Source: Bacteroidaceae bacterium (GTDB lineage Bacteria > Bacteroidota > Bacteroidia > Bacteroidales > Bacteroidaceae). Taken from it: 64,000 bases of DNA. The notes below the pieces were generated by a model, which worked only from the letters and a program-made list of their open reading frames with translations, made no database searches and had not been told where the DNA came from. Location: NCBI GenBank assembly GCA_024398785.1, contig JAKSIO010000009.1, positions 1 through 64,000 of the forward strand, written 5' to 3'. This document shows, piece by piece, positions 51,261 to 60,481 of the stretch (positions within the stretch are counted from its first letter, which is position 1; each line of letters starts with the position of its first letter). Made by a program: the position numbers and the translations under genes.

Positions 51261-52567
51261 ATTTGTGGGTTTTCTTCTTTGGGCATTATCAGATTCAAAA
51301 GAACTGCAAGAACAAATACGCAGGCAAGACAGTTGTCGGCAAATATGTCTTGTACAAATTGAGGGAATATGTTGAACATATCCGATGCCTGGGTAAATCC
51401 CAGTCCTACACTGAGAGACAATGAAACAATAAGCATGTTGCGGGTTGTCATACCGCATTTTGCAACCATTACCAAACCGCAGAAGACTATGATTCCGAAT
51501 ATCAGTATGGTGCAACCGCCCAGTACTGCCTGCGGAATGCTGGTAAGAAATGCACCGCACCACGGAATTATTCCGGCAAATATCATCAATGCGGCACCTA
51601 CGGCAATTGAATAGCGGTTCACAACCTTGGTCATTGCGCACAATCCAACATTTTGAGTGAACGATGTGACCGGAAGACAGCCGAACACTCCTGCCAGAGT
51701 GCTCACAAAGCCGTTGCAGGCTACTGCTCCAGACAATTCCTGTACTGACGGATTACGTTTCAGTGCCGTCCCTGCCAATGCAGTTGTGTCTCCTATTGTT
51801 TCCACAGCAGAAATAATATATATGCACAGAATGGACAGGATGGAACCTAAATGGAATTCAGGTTTGAACACCAGTATTTTGGGTATTGAAATATGTCCGG
51901 CAGCCTGCTGGACATCTGACAAGTCTGTTACACCCAGAATGACAGATGTTATATACCCTGCAGCCAGACCTACAAGAACGGATATTGAGCGGAATGTCCC
52001 TTTTCCTATAACCAGACACAGAATACATGACAAAAGGGAGACTGAGCCCATTATCCAATTGTTCAGTGAACCGAAATCTGCAGCGCCCTGCCCTCCTGCA
52101 AAAGAGTATGCACCTTCTGGCAGAAGAGACAGACCTATTGCCATTATGACTGTGGCAACCACTATGGGCGATACTATCTTGATCCAGTATTTTGCGAACA
52201 GTCCTATCAGACCTTCAAAGATACCTCCAACAATGACAGCACCCATAAGAGTCCCCATACCTTGGGTGGCACCAATGCTTATTGCTATTGCCAGAAATTT
52301 GAAACTGGTTCCTACTACTATGGGCAGCCGGGAACCTATTTTCCAACATGGGTAGAGTTGGATAAGAGTTCCTATGCCGGCTATTATCATTGCATTCTGG
52401 ATTAATGCCTTTGAGGTATTGCTGTCAAGACCTACAGCTCCTGCAAGGATAACAATGGGAGCTATGTTTGTGGCAAACATGCAAAGTACATGCTGCAATC
52501 CGAACGGCAGTACCTGCAAGAGCGGCAATGACCCTTCAAGTGTAAATGGACTTCCTGTATGTTTCAT
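51257..52567 (-). CDS. NCS2-family purine/pyrimidine permease (second copy)
   Basis: The 436-aa membrane protein belongs to the nucleobase:cation symporter-2 family: GLQHVLCMFATNIAPIV (the QH motif), FAGGQGAADFGSLNNW, ISAVETIGDTTALAG with the substrate-binding Glu, and the NG/Q-containing block FTQNVGLCAMTKVVNR. It likely takes up xanthine, uric acid or uracil. It is a close paralogue of the gene directly upstream, with which it overlaps by 1 bp, and it overlaps rmuC by 4 bp. Confidence 0.9.
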   Translation of the reverse strand: MKHTGSPFTLEGSLPLLQVLPFGLQHVLCMFATNIAPIVILAGAVGLDSNTSKALIQNAMIIAGIGTLIQLYPCWKIGSRLPIVVGTSFKFLAIAISIGATQGMGTLMGAVIVGGIFEGLIGLFAKYWIKIVSPIVVATVIMAIGLSLLPEGAYSFAGGQGAADFGSLNNWIMGSVSLLSCILCLVIGKGTFRSISVLVGLAAGYITSVILGVTDLSDVQQAAGHISIPKILVFKPEFHLGSILSILCIYIISAVETIGDTTALAGTALKRNPSVQELSGAVACNGFVSTLAGVFGCLPVTSFTQNVGLCAMTKVVNRYSIAVGAALMIFAGIIPWCGAFLTSIPQAVLGGCTILIFGIIVFCGLVMVAKCGMTTRNMLIVSLSLSVGLGFTQASDMFNIFPQFVQDIFADNCLACVFVLAVLLNLIMPKEENPQI

Positions 52568-53871
52568 TATTCAAAGTAGGTCAGATCTTTTGGAATAATA
52601 AGGTTCAATATAACAGCCAGAAGAAATACTGTTGCAACGCAGTTTTCTGCAAAAATATCCTGTATTATCTGTGGAAATATACTGAATATGTCCGAAGCCT
52701 GGGTAAATCCCAGTCCCACGCTGAGTGACATGCATACAATAATCAGGTTACGCGATGTTGCCCCGCATTTTGCAACCATCCCCAATCCGGCATAGACAAT
52801 TGTTCCGAATATGAGAATGGTACACCCGCCAAGAACTGCCTGCGGAATACTTGTCAGCAGGAATCCTATGAACGGGAAAATTCCGGCAACTATCATCAGT
52901 ACGGCTCCGGTAGCAATTGAATACCGGTTTACAACTTTGGTCATTGCTACAAGTCCTATGTTCTGGCTGAACGATGTAATAGGTGTACAACCGAATACAC
53001 CTGAGAGTGAACTTACAAATCCGTCGCATGCAATGGAACCTGAAATCTCTCTTGTACTTGTGTTGCGCCCCAGCGCTGCTGCTACAAGTGCAGACGTGTC
53101 TCCAATGGTTTCGGTTGCCGAAACTATGAAAATGGTCAGAACTGAAAGTATGCTGCCAAAGTGAAACTCCGGCTTGAACGGCAGTATTTTTGGTATGGCT
53201 ACGAAATCTGTCTGATGAATGCCGGACAAATCGACAGCACCCATGCACAATGAAAGCACATAACCCACAACCAATCCTACAAGAACAGAAATTGAGCGTA
53301 AGAACCCTTTGCCGAATATCTGGCAGAGAAGGCAGGAAAGAAGAGTGACGGAACCTATAATCCAATTGTCAAGGGATCCGAAATCTGCTGCACCCTGTCC
53401 GCCGGCAAATGAATTTGCTCCTATGGGCAAAAGGGAAAAACCTATTGCAGTGACTACTGTTGCGGAAACTATGGGCGGAATTATCCTGATCCAGTATTTT
53501 GCGAACAGTCCCAGCAAACCTTCAATGATACCTCCAACTATGACAGCACCCATCAGCGTTCCCATACCATGGGTGGCAGCAATGCTTACTGCTACGGAAA
53601 GGAACGTGAAACTGATGCCCATAACTATGGGGAGACGGGCGCCTATTTTCCAGCACGGGAAAAGCTGGACAAGAGTTCCTATTCCGGCTATTATCATTGC
53701 GTTCTGCACAAGCGCTACGGAGATTCCGTTTTCCAGTCCGGTGATATTGGCCAGAAGTATGATTGGAGTTACGTTGGCAACAAACATGCAAAGTATATGC
53801 TGCAAACCGAACGGCAACGCCTTTGAAAGAGGTATTTTCCCGTCAAGAATATATGGAGTTCCAGTTTTCAT
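52567..53871 (-). CDS. NCS2-family purine/pyrimidine permease (first copy)
   Basis: The 434-aa permease has the same blocks as its neighbour: GLQHILCMFVANVTPI, FAGGQGAADFGSLDNW, VSATETIGDTSALVAAAL and FSQNIGLVAMTKVVNR. The two genes arose by tandem duplication and have since diverged, probably in substrate (purine versus xanthine/urate types). Its start lies 4 bp after the stop of the DAACS symporter gene; all four genes here read as one operon. Confidence 0.9.
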   Translation of the reverse strand: MKTGTPYILDGKIPLSKALPFGLQHILCMFVANVTPIILLANITGLENGISVALVQNAMIIAGIGTLVQLFPCWKIGARLPIVMGISFTFLSVAVSIAATHGMGTLMGAVIVGGIIEGLLGLFAKYWIRIIPPIVSATVVTAIGFSLLPIGANSFAGGQGAADFGSLDNWIIGSVTLLSCLLCQIFGKGFLRSISVLVGLVVGYVLSLCMGAVDLSGIHQTDFVAIPKILPFKPEFHFGSILSVLTIFIVSATETIGDTSALVAAALGRNTSTREISGSIACDGFVSSLSGVFGCTPITSFSQNIGLVAMTKVVNRYSIATGAVLMIVAGIFPFIGFLLTSIPQAVLGGCTILIFGTIVYAGLGMVAKCGATSRNLIIVCMSLSVGLGFTQASDIFSIFPQIIQDIFAENCVATVFLLAVILNLIIPKDLTYFE

Positions 53872-53875
53872 CAGT

Positions 53876-55177
53876 CTATTTTCTCGAGTAATATGTTTCT
53901 TTGTCCAACAAGCCTTCCGTACTGCTTATTGTTGTGGCAATGGCGGCATCGCTTGTAACATTGATTGCCGAGTCAAACAATTCGCTGATAGGATTTATTC
54001 CCAAAAAGAGTCCCAACAGTTCCAACGGCGCACCGATTGTTGCCAGAAGTGAGCTCATGATGGCAATTTCGGCATTCGGAATAGACGGTGTGGCAATTGA
54101 GAATATGAATGCCAGCAATCCGACAGTTATCACCTGAGACGTTGTCATTTCTATGCCATATACGTTAAGCATGCATAAGGAAATGGCTGCAAGTGAGAAT
54201 GCGCTTCCGTCCATATTCATGGTACACCCTAATGGCAGTGTCAACGATGAGACCCGTTTTGATACGCCCAGTTTGTTGCACACGTTTATGGTATTGGGGA
54301 GCGATGCCGCCGAACTGCAAAGGGAGAACGGCACAATTGACAACTCGAAGAATCTGCGCAAAAACGGCAACGGAGATACATGTGCAACACATGAAAGCAT
54401 GATGGTGTAAACGCACAGCATAAGCACCATCATTATTGGGGACAGAAGCAGTATCTTGGCAATTATGGTAACAATTCCCCCTCCATACGAGCATACAATC
54501 CATGCCATGGAACAGAATATTACAAGCGGCAACATTTTCATGAGTATGGACAGCATTCTGTTGATAAGTTCATTCAGCTCATTCAGCAGGGATATTATTT
54601 TGGGAGCCTTGTCTCTGATTTGTCCCAGAGTTATTCCAAAGAATATGGAGATGACAAGTATCTGTATCATGTTGCTGCTTGATATGGGGGTCACTATGTT
54701 GGTAGGAAAGAAGTCCATAAGAAAGCTCTGCAGTGTCATCTTTTCCTGCTCAACCACATCAACATTGGCAAAAGAGATGTCCATGTGATGGATTATGGTG
54801 TTGTTGAAAAGACACCCGATGCCAATCCCCATAAGTACGGCAACGGCAGTGGTAATGCACATTATGACAATCATTTTTGTGGTGATTCTGCCTAATGAAG
54901 ACAGGTTGGTCATATTGGCCAGGCTTGATGTGATGGACACAAATACGATAGGTGCCAGCAACAGTTTGAGTGTGTTGTAAAATATACCGCGGACAACATA
55001 CAGAATATTGTCATTTATAAAAGTCACAACATTGTCTGGCAACAGATTCAGTGCGAAACCGAAAAGAATGCCAAGTATCATGACAGATATCAACAGAAAC
55101 AGGTTCCTGTTTTTATCTTTTTTGTGGCTATTGTTCCTGATATTTGTACTTATTGTGTTCGTTTCTTGTGTGAGCAT
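53876..55177 (-). CDS. Dicarboxylate/amino acid:cation symporter (DAACS family)
   Basis: The 433-aa inner-membrane protein has multiple hydrophobic segments, the FYNTLKLLLAPIVFVSITSS motif region, the serine-rich re-entrant loop (SLCSSAASLPNTINVCNKLG) and the signature GCTMNMDGSAF. It likely imports aspartate, glutamate, serine/threonine or C4-dicarboxylates with Na+ or H+. It is the first gene of the four-gene operon ending in rmuC. The N-terminal 25 residues are hydrophilic and the start is not certain. Confidence 0.9.
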   Translation of the reverse strand: MLTQETNTISTNIRNNSHKKDKNRNLFLLISVMILGILFGFALNLLPDNVVTFINDNILYVVRGIFYNTLKLLLAPIVFVSITSSLANMTNLSSLGRITTKMIVIMCITTAVAVLMGIGIGCLFNNTIIHHMDISFANVDVVEQEKMTLQSFLMDFFPTNIVTPISSSNMIQILVISIFFGITLGQIRDKAPKIISLLNELNELINRMLSILMKMLPLVIFCSMAWIVCSYGGGIVTIIAKILLLSPIMMVLMLCVYTIMLSCVAHVSPLPFLRRFFELSIVPFSLCSSAASLPNTINVCNKLGVSKRVSSLTLPLGCTMNMDGSAFSLAAISLCMLNVYGIEMTTSQVITVGLLAFIFSIATPSIPNAEIAIMSSLLATIGAPLELLGLFLGINPISELFDSAINVTSDAAIATTISSTEGLLDKETYYSRK

Positions 55178-55205
55178 AATGCATGCAGTTTACAAGTGTA
55201 TTAGG

Positions 55206-55243
55206 CAAAGGTACTTAAAAACATTAAAAATTGAGTATCTTTG
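55206..55243. promoter_or_regulatory. Divergent promoters of the DAACS operon and rsmG
   Basis: TACCTTTG on the minus strand (55206-55213) faces the symporter operon, 29 nt before its start. TATCTTTG on the plus strand (55236-55243) faces rsmG, 29 nt before its start. Both match TAnnTTTG. Confidence 0.6.
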
Positions 55244-55271
55244 CAACAAGAAATAATGAAAGAATAATTTT

Positions 55272-55910
55272 ATGGAGCAGATATTGGAATATTTCAAGGA
55301 TTTGTCAACGGAACAGACTGCTCAGTTTGGTGCATTGGATGCCCTGTATCGCGACTGGAACAGCAAAATCAATGTTATTTCACGCAAAGATATAGACAAT
55401 CTTTATCTGCATCATGTGCTCCATTCTCTCTCCATAGCACGTTTCATCAATTTCAAACCATGTACAGAAATTGTAGATATTGGGACAGGTGGCGGTTTCC
55501 CCGGCATTCCGCTTGCAATAATGTTCCCTGACAGCCATTTCACTCTTGTTGATAGTATTGGAAAGAAAGTAAAGGTAGCAGAGAATATAGCAAGTCAGAT
55601 TGGGCTAAAGAATGTAACCTGCATCCATGCTGCAGCACAGGAACTCAAGAACCGTTTCGAGTTTGCTGTAAGCCGTGCAGTAATGCCGTTGCCTGACCTG
55701 ATGAAAATCTGCAACAAGTTGCTTGACAAGAAGCTAAGCCACAATGCCTACCCTGCCGGTCTTATCTGCCTGAAAGGTGGTGATCTTGCTCAGGAAATTG
55801 CTTTAACCCCAGGTGGTAAAAACGCTGTTACTGAGCCAATTAGCACATACTTTCCAGATCCCTGGTTTGCCGAAAACTCCAAACAAATCATCTACCTTCC
55901 AAAGCAATAA
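55272..55910 (+). CDS. rsmG: 16S rRNA m7G527 methyltransferase RsmG (GidB)
   Basis: The 212-aa enzyme methylates N7 of G527 in 16S rRNA using S-adenosylmethionine. It has NVISRKDIDNLYLHHVLHSL, the cofactor motif VDIGTGGGFPGIPLAI and the conserved NRFEFAVSRAV block. Its length is normal. The last 19 bp overlap the end of the convergent trmN6 gene (55892-55910). Confidence 0.95.
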   Translation: MEQILEYFKDLSTEQTAQFGALDALYRDWNSKINVISRKDIDNLYLHHVLHSLSIARFINFKPCTEIVDIGTGGGFPGIPLAIMFPDSHFTLVDSIGKKVKVAENIASQIGLKNVTCIHAAAQELKNRFEFAVSRAVMPLPDLMKICNKLLDKKLSHNAYPAGLICLKGGDLAQEIALTPGGKNAVTEPISTYFPDPWFAENSKQIIYLPKQ

Positions 55911-56581
55911 AATTCGCTGGTAAGTTCTATCTGGGCTGGTGAGCCCATGACAAGTGCAGTGGGTAATGAAGGAGTGCAGCTGCGCTGAAGAGATAGCAGA
56001 ACGCGCTTGGGCTGTTTGCCCGGAGCAGTGCTTACGCAGCACAAGTCATGCTGGTGCAGACCGTTAATTGCTGCGGTTTTCAGGAACGGTTGCAAGGCAT
56101 CAAAAGGTAATACAACAAACATTTCCCCATCCTGTGAAAGCAAGCGCGCTGCGGCTTGCAGCAATGAATTAAAAGAAAGATTCACACCCTGGCGTGCAAC
56201 GGCGCGTGATGCAAGCGGAGCCGCAAGCGAGTCCTGAAAATATGGCGGATTGCATATTATTGCATCATAGGATTCTGTTGCAGAATAGTTTTTTATGTCG
56301 GCACATACTACATCTATGCGGTTACTCCATTTTGATGCGTTAATGTTTATGCGTGCCTGGGCGGCGGCATCGGCTTCTATTTCAACAGCAGTGATATTAC
56401 AGGCGGTGCGCTGTGCGGCCATTAGGGAGAGTATGCCGGTTCCGCAACCTATGTCAAGTATGCGGCCAGTCTCCGGCAAGGCGCTCCATGCACCAAGCAA
56501 CACGGAATCGGTGCCAACTTTCATGGCACAACTGCCCTGCTCTATATGAAACTGTTTGAATGTAAACCCGTTAGAAGACAT
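55892..56581 (-). CDS. trmN6: tRNA1(Val) adenine-37 N6-methyltransferase (TrmN6/YfiC-type)
   Basis: The 229-aa protein has FTFKQFHIEQGSCAMKVGTD, the cofactor motif LDIGCGTGILSLMAAQR and the N6-adenine motif NPPYF (in AIICNPPYF), which together identify the family that methylates A37 of tRNA1(Val). I took the start at 56581 (MSSNGFTFKQF), one base after the pncB stop; the upstream extension to 56623 runs into pncB and is hydrophobic and unlikely. It is probably cotranscribed with pncB. Confidence 0.88.
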   Translation of the reverse strand: MSSNGFTFKQFHIEQGSCAMKVGTDSVLLGAWSALPETGRILDIGCGTGILSLMAAQRTACNITAVEIEADAAAQARININASKWSNRIDVVCADIKNYSATESYDAIICNPPYFQDSLAAPLASRAVARQGVNLSFNSLLQAAARLLSQDGEMFVVLPFDALQPFLKTAAINGLHQHDLCCVSTAPGKQPKRVLLSLQRSCTPSLPTALVMGSPAQIELTSEFYCFGR

Positions 56582-56582
56582 T

Positions 56583-57821
56583 TCAGGAAAGAGAAATGCC
56601 AAGCATGCGCTTGTAAAGATCAATCTCGGACGGATCTCCTATTTCTTTACCACGGACATCGCTCAGTTTTACGCATTTGAGTTCCGGCTGACGCGGATTG
56701 ACACGGAAACTGACAAGCTTCATTACAATGTTCAACGGCTCGTAGCCGCAATCATTGGTAAGATTGGTTCCGATGCCGAACGACAGGTTTATACGTCCTT
56801 TGAAATAGTCATTGATGGCAACCATTTTTTCAAAATCCAGGGCATCGCTGAATACTATGGATTTTGTCATTGGGTTGATATTGTATGATTTGTATTTTTC
56901 TATCATCTTGTCTCCGAACAGGAACGGGTCACCGCTGTCATGACGCACACCGTCATACAGTTTGGCCATGTCCATACTGAAGTTGCGCAGAAAGACATCG
57001 GTTGTAAAGCAGTCTGTAAGCATTACTCCAAGTGAGCCGCCATAGACATGTGCCCAGTTGCGCATTACAATGTAGTTGGCCTCGCGCGGGCCGTACATGG
57101 CTCCGCTTGCCATTATAAGTTCGTGGGCCATGGTCCCTATGGGTTTGAAATATGGATTGACAGCCTGATATTTCATTGCGAAACTGACGGTTGATGAACC
57201 TACAAAGTATTTTGAGTTGTGTACCAGATAATCTGTCACATGGTCTTCAACCTGGTGTGAGAAACGGCGGCGCAGACCAAAGTTGGCGTATTTGAGCTGA
57301 TGGCTGTCAGACAGTTCGGCCTTGCGGGCTAGCTGTTCGTCAATATAGGCCCAGTCTTTTACCTTGTAACCTTTGTAACGGTAGTACATTTCGGAAACGG
57401 TAGAGAGTATAGGCATCTCATACAGAGTTACCTTATATATAAGATCCTGGACTTCTATCTGGAGATGTCCATCGCCGTCAAGCCAGATGTTAATCAGGTC
57501 AGGATTAAAACTGAATCCCTGCAGCCATTCAAAATAACATTGTGGAATGTAAGGCAGATTGATTTTGCACCAGTCCAATTCCTGATTTGTAAGATGCAAC
57601 TCTGTAAGGTGTTTGAAGGCACGGCGCAGAATATCTACAAACTCTTGGGTAAAAACCAGATTGTTACGGTCTTTGAACGCAAATTTTCCTGTTGCCAACG
57701 GGTTTATCATCTGATAGTAGTGGGACATTGAAAACTTGTACAAATCGTTTTCCAGAATACTGTACAATACAGGTTCCTTACAGATGTCCGCAGTTTTTGG
57801 ATTTTCTATCATATCTGCCAT
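56583..57821 (-). CDS. pncB: Nicotinate phosphoribosyltransferase
   Basis: The 412-aa enzyme makes nicotinate mononucleotide from nicotinate and PRPP for NAD salvage. Conserved parts include YSILENDLYKFSMSHYY, FGLRRRFSHQVEDHV, GTMAHELIMASGAMYG, GVRHDSGDPF (phosphoribosyl-binding) and FGIGTNLTND. Its length is normal. It diverges from lon across a promoter region and is followed by trmN6 after 1 bp. Confidence 0.95.
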   Translation of the reverse strand: MADMIENPKTADICKEPVLYSILENDLYKFSMSHYYQMINPLATGKFAFKDRNNLVFTQEFVDILRRAFKHLTELHLTNQELDWCKINLPYIPQCYFEWLQGFSFNPDLINIWLDGDGHLQIEVQDLIYKVTLYEMPILSTVSEMYYRYKGYKVKDWAYIDEQLARKAELSDSHQLKYANFGLRRRFSHQVEDHVTDYLVHNSKYFVGSSTVSFAMKYQAVNPYFKPIGTMAHELIMASGAMYGPREANYIVMRNWAHVYGGSLGVMLTDCFTTDVFLRNFSMDMAKLYDGVRHDSGDPFLFGDKMIEKYKSYNINPMTKSIVFSDALDFEKMVAINDYFKGRINLSFGIGTNLTNDCGYEPLNIVMKLVSFRVNPRQPELKCVKLSDVRGKEIGDPSEIDLYKRMLGISLS

Positions 57822-57841
57822 TTATTTGATTTCCAACTGTG

Positions 57842-57939
57842 CAAAATTACAAAACTTAATTACATAAGCCCTACTAAATTCTTAAAAAACTACAATACTC
57901 CAAAAAAGCGCAGTAAATCAAGAAAATTCAGTAAATTTG
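57842..57939. promoter_or_regulatory. Divergent promoters of pncB and lon
   Basis: TAATTTTG on the minus strand (57842-57849) faces pncB, 21 nt before its start. TAAATTTG on the plus strand (57932-57939) faces lon, 33 nt before its start. I saw no heat-shock-type inverted repeat (CIRCE). Confidence 0.55.
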
Positions 57940-57972
57940 CAATTTATTACGTTGCAGTTATAATTATAAAGA

Positions 57973-60471
57973 ATGGCTAAGAACAATAATATTGACCAGG
58001 ATCAGGATCAGATGTCCGATTCATTCGATAACGAAAACCATGTGGTATCTTTTGTTGCAGAAATTGACACCGATGCCACCGATATATACAAACCGGCCCC
58101 AAAGACTGAACTGCCCATGCTGCCGCTGCGTAACATGGTGCTGTTTCCCGGTGTTGTAATGCCTATACAGATTGGTCGCGAGACATCACATAATGTTGTT
58201 GAAGAGGCCCATAAGAAAGGCTCATATTTTGCAGTGTTCTGTCAGCTTGATCCGCAGGAGCAGGCTCCCAAGAAGGAACAGTTGTACCAGACGGGTGTTG
58301 TAGCCAAGGTTCTTAAGCTGCTTACTCTGCCGGACGGAACAGAAACGGCTATCCTGCACGGCATGCACCGCGTAAGGTTGCAGTCGCTGCGTTACGGCCG
58401 CAAATACCCTGTTGCCACAATTGAGAATTTCCCTGAGGTCGAGGCCTCTCCAGGTATGGAGTTCTTTGCCATGCTTGATACATGCCGTGAACGTGCCATA
58501 CGCTTTGTAAAGTCAACCACAGAATCCGGAACGAATGACCTTGATTTTGCAATAAGCAATCTGCACAACCCGGGCATCATGCTTAATTTCATTGCAACTA
58601 ACCTTCCGTTTGAGATAACGGAAAAACAGCAGATGCTTGATGAACCCATGCAGGAGCGTATTGTGACCATGCTCAAATTTCTGAGCAAGGCACAGCAGCT
58701 TGCAGATCTCAAGAACAAGATAAACCGCATTACGCATCATGATCTTGAGCGCCAGCAGAAGGAGTACTTTTTGCAGCAGCAGATCAAGAACATTCAGGAC
58801 GAACTGGGCGACAATTCCCAAGAAGAGGAAATTGAGGAACTGAAAAGAAAAGGCCAATCAAAACAGTGGAGCGCCTCTGTTGAAGATATATTCCAGAAAG
58901 AACTGGCAAAACTGGCACGCACTAACCCACAGGTTCCAGATTATATGCTGCAGTACAACTACCTGCAGACTATTCTGAATTTGCCTTGGGATTATTGTAC
59001 GCAGGAAAACTGGGATATGACAACGGCCCAGAAAGCTCTTGACCAGGACCATTACGGCCTTGAAAAGGTTAAGGAACGCATACTGGAACATCTGGCTGTA
59101 ATGAAACTGCGCGGGGACAACAAGGCACCAATCATCTGTCTGTACGGTCCTCCGGGAGTTGGCAAGACATCGCTTGGAAAGTCTATCGCACATGCATTGG
59201 GACGCCAGTATGTACGCGTTTCTCTTGGCGGTCTGCACGATGAGGCCGAAATCCGAGGCCACCGCCGCACGTATATTGGCGCTATGCCCGGCCGCATTAT
59301 CAGCGGACTTATCAAAGCCGGTTCTTCAAACCCTGTCTTTCTGCTTGACGAAATTGACAAGGTTGCCCAGATGACACAGAACGGGGATCCGTCAAGCGCT
59401 CTGCTTGAGGTTCTTGATCCTGAACAGAACAATACTTTCCACGACAATTATCTTGATATTGACTATGACCTGAGCAATGTGATGTTCATTACAACAGCCA
59501 ATAGTCTTAACACTATACCCTCTCCTCTGCTGGACCGAATGGAACTTATTGAGGTGAGCGGTTACATTACTGAAGAGAAACTTGAAATTGCCAAGCGCCA
59601 TCTGTTGCCGCGCAAGATTGAGAGCAACGGCCTCAAAAAGAACAATATCTCTATAGGTAAGGCTGTCTTTGAGGCGGTTATTGAGAACTACACCCGTGAA
59701 TCGGGCGTGCGCCAGCTTGAAAAAGCTATAGACAAGATTGTCCGTAAAACGGCATCAAAGTTTGCAAGCAACACTGTAAGCGGAAAGGTTACCATTCAGC
59801 CAAAAGATCTGACTGAATTGCTTGGCAAGAAAACCTATTCGCGCGATATATATCAGAACAACGATTTTGCAGGTGTAGTGACCGGTCTGGCATGGACTGC
59901 CGTTGGTGGTGAGATACTGTTTGTGGAGACATCGGTTTGCCGTGCAAAAGAAGGCGGAAGGCTTACTCTTACAGGCAATCTTGGCGATGTCATGAAAGAA
60001 TCTGCCATGCTGGCTTTGGAATATACCCGCAGTCATGCATCTCTGCTTGGACTTGATCCGGATGTGTTTACAAGTTTCAATATTCATATTCATGTTCCCG
60101 AGGGAGCTATTCCAAAAGACGGTCCATCGGCCGGAGTGACTATGGCAACTTCTATCGCATCGGCATTCACGCAGCGTAAAGTAAAGGAACGTCTTGCCAT
60201 GACAGGAGAGATAACATTGCGCGGTAAAGTGTTGCCTGTAGGCGGCATCCGCGAAAAGATTCTTGCTGCAAAACGTGCGGGCATTACGGATATAATTATC
60301 TGCAAGGAAAACAAACCGGATATTGAAGAGATTCCGGCAAAGTATCTTGAGGGTGTAACGTTCCATTATGTTGAGCGTATCAGTCAGGTATGGGAACTTG
60401 CCTTGCTTAATGAAAAAGTGGCTGACCAGATAGATATGACACCTAACAAGAATATCACAACTGCCAAATAA
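57973..60471 (+). CDS. lon: ATP-dependent Lon protease
   Basis: The 832-aa cytosolic protease has an N-terminal substrate-binding domain (ELPMLPLRNMVLFPGVVMP), a coiled-coil region, the AAA+ module with Walker A GPPGVGKT (392-399) and Walker B VFLLDEIDK, and a proteolytic domain with Ser719 in PKDGPSAGVT and the catalytic Lys (about 762) in GGIREKILAAKRAG. It degrades misfolded and regulatory proteins. The acidic, Gln-rich start (DQDQDQ) is a local extension. The gene precedes tgt by 10 bp, so the two are likely cotranscribed. Confidence 0.97.
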   Translation: MAKNNNIDQDQDQMSDSFDNENHVVSFVAEIDTDATDIYKPAPKTELPMLPLRNMVLFPGVVMPIQIGRETSHNVVEEAHKKGSYFAVFCQLDPQEQAPKKEQLYQTGVVAKVLKLLTLPDGTETAILHGMHRVRLQSLRYGRKYPVATIENFPEVEASPGMEFFAMLDTCRERAIRFVKSTTESGTNDLDFAISNLHNPGIMLNFIATNLPFEITEKQQMLDEPMQERIVTMLKFLSKAQQLADLKNKINRITHHDLERQQKEYFLQQQIKNIQDELGDNSQEEEIEELKRKGQSKQWSASVEDIFQKELAKLARTNPQVPDYMLQYNYLQTILNLPWDYCTQENWDMTTAQKALDQDHYGLEKVKERILEHLAVMKLRGDNKAPIICLYGPPGVGKTSLGKSIAHALGRQYVRVSLGGLHDEAEIRGHRRTYIGAMPGRIISGLIKAGSSNPVFLLDEIDKVAQMTQNGDPSSALLEVLDPEQNNTFHDNYLDIDYDLSNVMFITTANSLNTIPSPLLDRMELIEVSGYITEEKLEIAKRHLLPRKIESNGLKKNNISIGKAVFEAVIENYTRESGVRQLEKAIDKIVRKTASKFASNTVSGKVTIQPKDLTELLGKKTYSRDIYQNNDFAGVVTGLAWTAVGGEILFVETSVCRAKEGGRLTLTGNLGDVMKESAMLALEYTRSHASLLGLDPDVFTSFNIHIHVPEGAIPKDGPSAGVTMATSIASAFTQRKVKERLAMTGEITLRGKVLPVGGIREKILAAKRAGITDIIICKENKPDIEEIPAKYLEGVTFHYVERISQVWELALLNEKVADQIDMTPNKNITTAK

Positions 60472-60481
60472 TCAGTATTTT

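Noticed and set aside
51261..51641. Extended N-terminus of RmuC
   Set aside because: It overlaps the NCS2 permease in another frame and lacks the membrane-anchor start. The ATG at 51260 begins the typical RmuC N-terminus.
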